Assembly (NCBI GenBank): GCA_902606525.1
Contig: CACLGW010000005.1
Location: 1 to 55,571, forward strand
Origin: an uncultured Bacteroidota bacterium
Lineage (GTDB): Bacteria > Bacteroidota > Bacteroidia > Flavobacteriales > Flavobacteriaceae
Length of the DNA: 55,571 nucleotides
Direction of reading: 5' to 3'
Shown: piece by piece, positions 19,814-31,100 of the stretch
How positions within the stretch are numbered: position 1 is the first letter of the stretch
Layout of the letters: each line of letters starts with the position of its first letter
Translations under genes and position numbers: made by a program
The notes under the pieces: model-generated
What the model was told of the DNA's origin: nothing
What the model saw: the letters and a program-made list of their open reading frames with translations, nothing else
Database searches by the model: none

Positions 19814-21036
19814 TGTTTTTTGCTCGTAAAATGCGAAGTCATAAACAGAACAAAAATACAGTTTCTGCACGAATAATCAATATTGCAATATTTGCTGTCT
19901 CCCTAGGAGTAGCTTCAATTATAATTGCATTATCAACAAGTAGAGGACTTCAAAAAGAAATTCAAAATAAGACAAGCGCTTTTAATGGTCATATTCTAGT
20001 AACTCTATTTGAAAATAATGAATCTAAAATTTCTATCCAACCATTTGAGGATTCAGACTTTTTGAGAAAACTAATCAGTAATAAAAAAAACATAAAAAGC
20101 TTTTATCCAGTAGCAATTAAACCTGGGATGTTAAAAACAGATTCTGATTTTGAAGGAATTTTATTTAAAGGTGTTACTGAAAATTTTGATTGGTCAATTT
20201 TAGATAGTTTTTTAGTAAAAGGGCGTTTTCCAAATTTTTCTAATACATCAAGTGAGGAAATTATGATTTCTGAAACCTTATCACGTTTATTAGATTTAAA
20301 TGTGGGAGATAAAACTAACGCGTTTTTTCAAAATCAATTTAATCAGGCAATACCTAATAAAAGAAGTTTTACAGTTGCAGGCATATATTTTTCTGGTTTT
20401 CCTGACATAGATCGGAATTTAATTTATGGGGATTTAAGACAAATTCAAAGATTAAATCGATGGAATGATAATGAAATTGGAGGATACGAAATATTTGTAA
20501 ATAATTTTTCAAATATTCAAAAAACAGCAGATCAAATATATAATAACCTACCTTCCGAATTGAATTCCATACCAATTTATAATCGTTTTCTAAGTATTTT
20601 TCAATGGATTGCATTATTTGATTTCAACGTTTTAATAATATTGATTGTCATGTTGCTTGTAGGAGTTATTAATATGGCAACTGCGATTTTAGTTTTAATT
20701 TTGGAACGTACTAAAATGGTAGGTTTATTAAAATCCATTGGAGCTAAGAATACGTTTATTCAAAAAATCTTTTTGTACAATGGTATTATAGTTATGTCTA
20801 AGGGTCTATTAATTGGAAATTTGATAGGGTTAGCTTTTTATTACTCTCAAAGCTTTTGGGGTTGGATTAAATTAGATCCAAAAACATATTTTGTGAGTAA
20901 TGCACCTGTGTCAATATCTATATTGGAGCTAATTTCTCTCAACTTATTTTTTCTTTTAACTTCATCCATTCTCCTATGGATTCCTTTAAAAATAATTTTG
21001 AATATTAGTCCTTCTAAAGTCCTTCGATTTAGATGA
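19801..21036 (+). CDS. ABC transporter permease, LolC/LolE/FtsX-like; TTG start
   Basis: 411 aa, N-terminal TM, periplasmic domain, three C-terminal TMs; MVGLLKSIGAKNTFIQKIFLYNG motif. Confidence 0.88.
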   Translation: MNIALFFARKMRSHKQNKNTVSARIINIAIFAVSLGVASIIIALSTSRGLQKEIQNKTSAFNGHILVTLFENNESKISIQPFEDSDFLRKLISNKKNIKSFYPVAIKPGMLKTDSDFEGILFKGVTENFDWSILDSFLVKGRFPNFSNTSSEEIMISETLSRLLDLNVGDKTNAFFQNQFNQAIPNKRSFTVAGIYFSGFPDIDRNLIYGDLRQIQRLNRWNDNEIGGYEIFVNNFSNIQKTADQIYNNLPSELNSIPIYNRFLSIFQWIALFDFNVLIILIVMLLVGVINMATAILVLILERTKMVGLLKSIGAKNTFIQKIFLYNGIIVMSKGLLIGNLIGLAFYYSQSFWGWIKLDPKTYFVSNAPVSISILELISLNLFFLLTSSILLWIPLKIILNISPSKVLRFR

Positions 21037-21082
21037 AAAACTAAAAAAATAAAAGTTATTTTTGTTGAGGATACATAATTAC

Positions 21083-22063
21083 ATGAAATACTTTAATTCA
21101 ATAATTGAAACTATTGGTAATACACCGTTAGTAAAATTAAATAAAATCACAGATGATATTGATGCTTTGGTTTTAGCAAAGTTAGAGAGCTTTAATCCTG
21201 GAAATTCAGTCAAAGATCGTATGGCATTAAAAATGATTGAAGATGCAGAGACCGATGGAAGATTAAAACCTAATGGTACTATTGTTGAAGGAACATCAGG
21301 AAATACAGGGATGGGATTAGCTTTAGCAGCTATTGTAAAAGGGTATAAATTGATTTGCGTTTCTAACGATAAACAGTCCAAAGAAAAATTTGATGTTCTT
21401 CGTGCAGTTGGAGCTGAAGTAGTTGTATGCCCCACTGATGTAGCCCCTGAAGATCCACTTTCCTATTATAGTACCTCAAAGCGAATTGCAAAAGAAACTC
21501 CAAATAGTTGGTATGTTAATCAATATGATAATCCTTCTAATACACAAGCACATTATGAATCAACTGGTCCAGAGATCTGGGAACAAACTAATGGAAAAAT
21601 TACTCACTTTATTGTAGGTGTTGGAACTGGTGGAACTATTTCTGGAGTTGGAAAATTTTTGAAGAAAAAAAATCCAAAAATTAAAATATGGGGCATTGAT
21701 ACCTATGGATCTGTATTCAAAAAATATCATGAAACAGGGATTTTTGATCCTAATGAAATATATCCATACACTACTGAGGGAATTGGAGAGGACATTTTAC
21801 CAGAAAATGTTGATTTCTCGGTTATTGATTTGTTTGAAAAGGTAACTGATAAAGATGCTGCTATTTTTACAAGAAAGTTAGCAAAAGAGGAAGGTATTTT
21901 TGCTGGTAATTCCTGTGGAGCCGCCATTAAAGGGTTATTACAACTAAAAAATAAACTAAAAAAAACAGATGTTGTTGTTGTGCTTTTACATGACTCGGGA
22001 AGTAGATATATAGGTAAAATTTATAATGATAATTGGATGAAATCTAAAAAGTTCTTGACATAA
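21083..22063 (+). CDS. PLP-dependent cysteine synthase family protein
   Basis: MKYFNSIIETIGNTPLVKLNKI…, ESFNPGNSVKDRMA, EGTSGNTGMGLA, GVGTGGTISGVGKFL; ORF track start 21062, ATG at 21083 more plausible. Confidence 0.92.
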   Translation: MKYFNSIIETIGNTPLVKLNKITDDIDALVLAKLESFNPGNSVKDRMALKMIEDAETDGRLKPNGTIVEGTSGNTGMGLALAAIVKGYKLICVSNDKQSKEKFDVLRAVGAEVVVCPTDVAPEDPLSYYSTSKRIAKETPNSWYVNQYDNPSNTQAHYESTGPEIWEQTNGKITHFIVGVGTGGTISGVGKFLKKKNPKIKIWGIDTYGSVFKKYHETGIFDPNEIYPYTTEGIGEDILPENVDFSVIDLFEKVTDKDAAIFTRKLAKEEGIFAGNSCGAAIKGLLQLKNKLKKTDVVVVLLHDSGSRYIGKIYNDNWMKSKKFLT

Positions 22064-22119
22064 TTAATTTAATTCCTTTAATTAAAACTTAATCAAAGCC
22101 TTTTAAAGGCAATTTTAAA

Positions 22120-22151
22120 TAGTTAAATTCGTTAACTATATAATATAGTTA
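22120..22151 (+). promoter_or_regulatory. Three-arm inverted-repeat leader before the giant adhesin gene
   Basis: TAGTTAA (22120-22126), TTAACTAT (22132-22139), ATAGTTA (22145-22151); the middle arm is complementary to both flanking arms; start codon TTG at 22155. Confidence 0.4.
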
Positions 22152-22154
22152 CAA

Positions 22155-25100
22155 TTGAAAAACATTAGGTTTAACTTATTATCAAAGCTTTTTGCTATGG
22201 TTGCTTTATTTATAACAACCTTTGCATTCAGCCAAACACCAAGTTTAACCTTATCTACAAGCCTTGGAGTTGATAATATCACATGTGCTAATACGGCTTT
22301 TACCTTAACTGTTTCCGATTCTACTTTAAGCCTCAGTACAACGTATACTCTTAGTTACGGATCATTTGTTTCCTCCCAAAATACTAACACTGGGAGTGCT
22401 ACTTTTTCTCTTGCTGGAGTAGCTACGGAAACAACTATTACTGTAAATGCTCAAAATCCTAATGGAAATGTTGCAAGTACAACAATAATTTTTGTGCCTA
22501 GATTAGCAACATCAGGAACTATAAGCACAACTGCCCCTTTATTAATTTGTTATGGAGGCATAATTACGGATGCCATTTATGGGGATGGAACAATAGGCAG
22601 TTCATCAGCAACCTTAGCCGCAGGAAGCTCTGCAGCTTCAATACAATATCAATGGCAGTTTAAAACTAATACCGATCCTTGGGAAAATATCCCTGGAGCA
22701 AGTACAGCTAGCACATTGTCAACAAGCACACTATCAACTTTTCAAATTTATGAAAACATCACCATAAGAAGAGTCTCTTATGCTGTTAGTGGAACTGTTT
22801 CTTGTTCGGTTGGAATGACCTATCCTGAGATTTCTGCTGTAGTATCTAATGTTTCCCCACCTGTTATTACATCTGATACTTCTGATTATAATGTTTGTAG
22901 TGATCAAAGCTATAATTTCTCAACAGCTGCTGTAGGTGGAATAACACATTATTGGTATTTAGATGTTACTCAAGTAGCCACAGGTGATTCTTACTATTTA
23001 CCAGCAGGAACAATTTCTACCGACAAAACTTTAGGTCTAATAGCATTTAACGGTACTTGTAGTTCTACTTTAGTAACAAAAACTTTAAAGGTTGCCCCCT
23101 TGCCATCTTTAACTATAACAACTGGTTTAACAGGAGATGTATTGTGTCCTTCAGGTAGTTTTACCCTCAGAGTTCAAGATACTCAGAGTTCCAACACGAC
23201 ATATACCCTTACTTATGGTTCACAACAAGCGATTAAAAACAGTGCTACAGGTATTGCTACTTTTGCAATAAGCGGTATTACCTCTGAGACTATTTTTAGT
23301 GTTGAGGCAGAGTCAGCCGCGGGTTGTTCGGTAACTGCAACAAAGACTGTATTAATGCCGATAATGAATAATGGCGGCACTGTTACTACAACATTTGCGA
23401 CAAGTCTATGTTATGGTGATATAATCAATGATGCTATTTATGGGGATGGAACAATAGGCAGTTCATCAGCTACTTTATCGGCTGATAGTTCAGCGGCTAC
23501 GATAAGTTATACCTGGGAGATAAGCACTACAAGTAATCCAGCATGGACACCTATAGGGGGAGCAATGGGAGCCAATTTAGCTACGAACACTTTGGGTAAT
23601 ATTTACCAGAACACCTCAATACGAAGGGCAGCTTACGCTAGAATAGGAACTGTGAATTGTAATGCTGTTTATTCGAATGAAATAGCCTTCACAGTAGATC
23701 CAGTTATAGATCCAACCATTGACGGTTCCTTATCAATTTGTTCAGACCTTCCCAACCAGTATGATGTAGGTTCAAGCCAACCCGGCTACACCTACCACTG
23801 GTTTATAGGAGGTGCCCACAAAGGTACTGGTCCTAGTTATACTGTTGCAGCTGGATCGATATCGGCTAATACTACCATAGGTTTACAGGGTGTTACTTCA
23901 GGGGGTTGTTCTACAACACTAGTTACAAGTACCATAACATTAAGCACTCCATTAACATTGTCTTTAAATACTGATTTAACAGGAGATATATTGTGTCCTT
24001 CAGAGAGTTTTACCCTTACAGTATCAGATAGTCAGAGTTCCAACACGACATATACCCTTACTTATGGTTCACAACAAGCGATTAAAAACAGTACTACAGG
24101 TATTGCTACTTTTACAATAAGCGGTATTACCTCTGAGACTATCTTTAGTGTTGAGGCAGAGCCAGCCGCGGGTTGTTCGGCAACTGCAACAAAGACTGTA
24201 TTAATGCCGATAATGAATAATGGCGGCACTGTTACTACAACATTTGCGACAAGTCTATGTTATGGTGATATAATCAATGATGCTATTTATGGGGATGGAA
24301 CAATAGGCAGTTCATCAGCTACTTTATCGGCTGATAGTTCAGCGGCTACGATAAGTTATACCTGGGAGATAAGCACTACAAGTAATCCAGCATGGACACC
24401 TATAGGGGGAGCAATGGGAGCCAATTTAGCTACGAACACTTTGGGTAATATTTACCAGAACACCTCAATACGAAGGGCAGCTTACGCTAGAATAGGAACT
24501 GTGAATTGTAATGCTGTTTATTCGAATGAAATAGCCTTCACAGTAGATCCAGTTATAGATCCAACCATTGACGGTTCCTTATCAATTTGTTCAGACCTTC
24601 CCAACCAGTATGATGTAGGTTCAAGCCAACCCGGCTACACCTACCACTGGTTTATAGGAGGTGCCCACAAAGGTACTGGTCCTAGTTATACTGTTGCAGC
24701 TGGATCGATATCGGTTAATACTACCATAGGTTTACAGGGTGTTACTTCAGGGGGTTGTTCTACAACATTAGTTACAAGTACCTTAATGTTAAGCACTCCA
24801 TTAACATTGTCTTTAAATACTGATTTAACAGGAGATGTATTGTGTCCTTCAGAGAGTTTTACCCTTACAGTATCAGATAGTCAGAGTTCCAACACGACAT
24901 ATACCCTTACTTATGGTTCAAGTCAAGATATTGTAAACAGTGCTACAGGTATTGCTACTTTTACAATAAGCGGTATTACTTCAGGTACTACCTTTAGAGT
25001 TGAGGCAGAGCCAGCCGCGGGTTGTTCGGTAACTGCAACAAAGACTGTATCAGTACCCCAATTATCGTCAGTTGGTTCAATAACAACAGCATTCTCAACG

Positions 25101-28100
25101 AGTCTATGTTATGGTGATACAATCAATGATGCTATATATGGAGACGGTACGGCTTCTTCAGCAAGTGCTACGCTTGTAACCGGAAGTCCAGGAATTATAT
25201 CCTATCAATGGCAGGTTAAAACAGGAAGTAACCCAACATGGAGAGATATAGCGGGGGCAACGGGAGCTAACTTAGCTACGAATACTTTAGGAGCACTATA
25301 CGAAAGCGCAAATATTAGACGTGTACCTTATTCTAAAATAGGAACCGTAACTTGTACTATGGACACTCCACCTGCCTATCCTGAAATCATATTTACTGTT
25401 CAAAATTTAGATGGAGGAACAATTTCTCCAGCAACAGTTTATTCCTGTGATGTAAGTGGAGCAACTTATACTATATCAGTTTCTGATAATAGTTTTGGAA
25501 GTTATACATATCAATGGCAATCTTCAACTACAAATACTTCTTCAGCATCGTTTAGTAATATCTCTGGAGAAATAAGAGCATCAATTATTGTGTCAACTAA
25601 TACAACACAGACAACTTATTACAGAAGAATTGTATCCTCGGCGTCAGCTGGAAGCACATGTACACCAGAATATTCTAATGTATTTGAACTAGTACTAAAT
25701 AGTGTTAATCCTGGAACTATTGATGATGTGAGTGGATTGTATTGTGAGGGTTCAGTGCCTCCCGTTTTGGGTCTATCTAGCACAGTAACATCAACTTTTC
25801 CAATTACATATCAATGGTATAAAGCAGAGACAGACGATTTAAGTGCAGTTACTAGTGCCTCATGGAGTGCTATCCCAGGCGAAAACAATAATTCTTATGT
25901 TACCCCAGCACTAAGCTCAACTTCACGTTATATTCTTTATAAAAGAGGTGTTATAGAAGATAGAGGTGCTGCAGCTTCATGTGAGAAATATACAAATGAA
26001 GTAACTTTTGAAATTTTTAATACTATCGACATCGGTTATGTTGAGCCGGCTACTGGAACCCCGGATTTCCCATATTGTGTGGGTGATCAGTTCCCGAATT
26101 TAAGTTTAATTTCCTATGATCCTAATATTTTAGATAATGCTAATTATGCAACATTAACGGCCACTTGGCAGTATTCTACTGATGGAGTAACCTGGCAAAC
26201 TGCTAATGAAATTGTGGATGATCTTAATGAAACGACTTTCAATTTAAGAAATGTTGATTCTAATGCTCCTGCTGATACTTTTTATTTGTCTAATGATTTA
26301 TATTTTAGAGTTAAAGTTGAAAATATTAATACTGGTATTGCCACTTACACATTAACAGGTTATTCCGTTAAGATGATTGAAAATTCAGCTACTCATGATG
26401 TAGGTGATAACTATAAAATAACTATAGGAGCTTCGTCAGTTTCAGTTACAGTTACCGATGTAAATAGCACCACAGCTTTAATTGGAACAGCACTTGCAAA
26501 TAGTATTGATTCTGATATTGCAAATTATAGTGCTTCATATCTAAGTGGTAGTAACATCATTCAAATTGAAGATATAGCATCAAATAATTTTAATATTTCT
26601 GCATCTACTTCTTACACCTTAAATAAAACTCTAGAACTAAATGTGTTTCAAGCTTTCAATAATAATGCAAACGCTAACTGTGTCTACTTTACTTCTGCAT
26701 ACAAAATAGATGTAGTAGATAGACCAACAATTAGTGTTGATGGTGGATCTTCATCTCAAGAGGTCTGTGATGGAACAGCTATAAGCCCAATCCCAATAAC
26801 ATGGACTGGAAGCTCTTCAATTTTAATTATTGATCTTGATGCTGGATTATCAGTAAATGTTGGAACTGGAGCAGAGACAATAGTTGCTGGAAATAAATTA
26901 ATTACAGGCACAAATTCAATTACAATTACTGGGACACCAAATAGCGGCCATACATTTGATATTCGCTTAAATAGTTATTGTAGAGATGATTCTGAATTAA
27001 ACGTTCAATATCAAATAACCAAAACTACTGATCCACCTGCAATTTCAAATTTATTTAGAGATTTTTCTTTTAATTGGGCGGGAACAATTTATTATGATGG
27101 TAGCGGACAAGGATATAATAATACCGTATGTGTTGATTCGTCTGTTTCACCCTCAAATACAGCAAGTTTGACTACAAGTGACATATTTGCATGTTTTGAT
27201 TCCACATCAACAGCATATGGTGGGTACCTTGATTGGGAATTTATTGATAAAGACGGAGTAAATTTATCGGTTTCACCAACATTATCTAATACAGCTTTAG
27301 ATGACATTAATACTTCAATTGAGACTGGTTCAAGGATTACCTGGAATCCTTCCTTCCTTGCTACACCAACAGTTTCAAATGGTGCATGGATTACAGTTAG
27401 GGTTCGAACATCCTCAACATGTAGTGCAACTGTATTTTCAAATTTCTTTGAAAAAGATGTATGGCTTGTGAAGACAAATACACTATCACAAACTAATGGC
27501 TCTCCTGATTTACCAACATTAACAAAACCAACAGCATTACAAGTTACTCATTCTTGCGGTGCAGGAACTCATTATACGAGAGAAATACCCACCTGCGAAG
27601 TACAATCAGTTGCTGCCGTTAATACAACCTTTACACAATTTTTTAGTTCCGCAATTACACCCACCACTAATGATTTCGGATCATTAGAATGGGAATTAAC
27701 AGATCCAAATGCGGGATCTATTAATGAATATGGAGTAGTCGTATGGACTCCTGGATTTTATGGAAATGTAAAAGTTAGAGTTAGACCTGTATCTTGTTTT
27801 AATGGAAATGTATCTAGTAGCGATTGGGTTGAATCTGATATTATAAGCATAAGCCCAGTAAACGAATTGATTCCAAATATTACAAGAACAAATCTACCAA
27901 CTTGTCCAATTCCTACAACAGGAAGTTTATCAACCACTTTAGAATCTGATATTCCCGTAGATTGGTATATAAAAACAACAACTACTGGTGTTGCAACTAA
28001 TTCATATATCAAAGCAGGTACAGTCACATTTACTGGATCACAATATTTAGCTCAAGATTATTACCAAATTGAGGCAAATACAGGAACTGGTGGGTTATTA

Positions 28101-31100
28101 ATTCCTTGGGCAAATTCTGCTTCTGGAACTATATATTTAAAAGCGGTTCCACAGGGATGCAGTGGAACCGAACCTGAATGGGTTAGAGATCTTTCCATTA
28201 GAATTCCTGATAATCCTAGAATGCAAATTGCATCAAATAATATGGGAACGATAAGTCCTGAAATTTGTGAAAACGAAACAGATTTTGTTGATATTATTTA
28301 TGATGTCATTGGAAGATCGGTTACTGGAATTACAGTTTCTGAAACCACAAACCAAGTGTCAGGGTCAATTTTAAATGCAGTTATTGTTCCCAAAAGTCAA
28401 ACAGCAACAATAACTTTTAACGAAACAACTAATACTCTAATTCCAAGATTTATTTTAATCAATATTAATGATAATGATTATAAAATTCAGGCAGGTGTAG
28501 ATGAAACTAGTGATAGTGTTGCTCAGAAACTTGCTAATTTGATAGATGCTGATTCTAATTTATCAGCTAATTATAATAGCACAACAAATAGCTTAGTAAT
28601 TACTGGAAGTGCAGGTTATTACTTTACCATCTATACATCGAATAGTAGTAGTGCTATAACATTATCTGTTAATTTTGATGTAGATAGTCAAGTATACTCA
28701 CAAGTTGAAGTTAGAGGTGTTACCGGGTATATTCCACCTGGAATTTATCAGTTTAGAGTAGATTTAACTCTAGACGCTGGATGTGAACAAGATGGACAGG
28801 TATTAATTAATCTTACTGTAAATGACGACGCAGAATTTACACTTACTTCAGCAGGAACAACTCCAAACCAGGACGTTTGTTATAATGGGGCAATTGATAA
28901 TATTGTATGGGCTATTTCAGGTCTTGATAATCTATCCACAGTTAATGTGAGTGGAGCATTACCTAGCAATATTATAAGCACTCAAACAACTACTACCTTT
29001 ACACTTAGTAATAATGGGACTAATACTGATTATTGGAACACAAGAGTTTTTCCGTATACTATATTAACGGAGGGTGATTTATGTGATGAGGCAACTCAAA
29101 GTGGAGCAATTACCGTTTATCCAAAAGACTATTTAAGAAGAGATCCTGCAGATCTTACAACAAGTCAAGTTATTTGTGAGGGGTCTGCTATGACTCCAAT
29201 TCAATATGAATTTTGGGGTGTAAATACAATCTCAGCTACAATTCAAGATCTAAACGGACTTGGTTTAAGTACATCAGTTACCACAACTACTCAAATTGCT
29301 TCAATCACTTTTGATTCTCTTTTAGGAGTTACATCAACTGATACAACTGAGTTTTACTCAATTTATATTAATGACGAAATTTATACCGTAACTGCTTCAA
29401 CAACAACAACTTATACAGCTACCAATGTTCTTTCACTACTTAGTTCTGCTATATCAAGTACAATTGTTACCTCAACTTTAAATGGTACAGATTTAATTAT
29501 TACTGGTTTAACATCTGGAACAACATTTGCTCTTGAAGGAAGAGAATCTAATGGTTCAAACTTTAGCTTTAACGAACAAATTATGGTAAGGCCTCCAAGA
29601 ATATTAACTATTACAGGAACACCAACCTTATCATCTTTAACTACCCTCACAACAAGGGGAACCTATAGCTTTAATGTTGTGACAGTTGGAGGACAATATT
29701 GTTCTGGGACTGCATCTTCGTCGTTATTAACATATACATTATTTATTGATCCCGTTGCTCGACTAAGCATTGCATCTCCTAAGCAAAATTTAGAAGTTTG
29801 TGATGGATTTTCTTCAGAATTTATAAGGTTTCAAACAACTGGAGGCGCTCCAGCAATAGAAATTAGTGCAACGGCATCACCCTCAGCTCAGTACACATTT
29901 TACCCTTCTTTTGGAGCAGGGACAACTATAGCAAGCTCTACATACGATTGGTACCCTAATATCAAAACAAGTGTAACTACTATTACCACATTTACGTATA
30001 CCGCAACTGCAACTGCAAATTCGTGTGGTGCTAGCCCACTCAGTTCTCTTACAGTAACAGGAACTGTAATTGTTTATCCTCATTATATAAACAAAGAAGT
30101 ATTATCAGGAGATCTAAGTCAATCTATATATGATGGCCAGGATATATCTCCAATTGTTTTTAATTATAGTGGAAATTACTCTGATGCATCAATTGTCTGG
30201 CAAAATGGTGATAATTTAGGTCTTTCATTAATCGCTTCAGGAACAAGCCTTTCACTGTCAGGCACGGCTACTCCAACATCAGCGACTACTACTACTACCT
30301 CTCACCCGTATATAATAACTGTTGAAAGCAAAACTAATCTTTCACCGAATTGTTCACCTCTAACCGTAACTGGTACTATAACTTTAGATCCTCCTTATAA
30401 ATTAACATTAACATCAAGCCCAACTACACTTGATCAAAATATCAGTAGTGGGGACCCTATGACGCCAGTTACAATTGACCTTGAAAATGGTTCATATTCA
30501 TATACAATTGAATGGAGAGACAATATGGGAAATACACTATCTTCAGCTCCACTTGATTTATCAATTACACCATTTCCAGATTTTGCGAATGTATCTAGTT
30601 TGACTCTTTCTGGAACTCTTTCATTACCTTCAGGAACAGTGACTCCTTCAGCTTTATATTATAGAATCTCTACAGTCAGTAGCACAACGGATGCTGGAGT
30701 CTCATTTATTGATGGTAGAATTTTGGGTATTCCTGAAGAGCAAATTATAACCTCCGTAGCCTCAACTACAACAATTTGTCAGGCTGACGATTTAAATCTT
30801 GAGTTTACTTTTACGGGTATTCAAAATTTAAGCTTTACTGCTTCTCCTTCGTTACCCTCAGGATTAACAGTGGTAACACTATACACAACCACCCCTACAT
30901 TTGAAATAGATGTTGTTTCTAGCTCTACTGAAATAAATGAAGTTTTTCAAATTGAAATTTTACAGGAAGATGGTTCTTCACAAAGCTTTAGCTATGTTAC
31001 AACTGCATCAACAACTGCATCATCTACTATAGCTGCAAACTTAGAAAGTGCTATTAACTATGGTGGAATAAATACTTCTGTCAGTGGAAGTAAAATTACA

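Noticed and set aside
22096-22111. GCCTTTTAAAGGC as a strong terminator after the cysteine synthase gene
   Set aside because: Only a very short GC stem with essentially no loop; too weak to call with confidence.
23131-25060. Direct repeats as a CRISPR array or mobile element
   Set aside because: Repeats are long (849 bp), contiguous, in-frame and coding; no spacers, no transposase or terminal inverted repeats.
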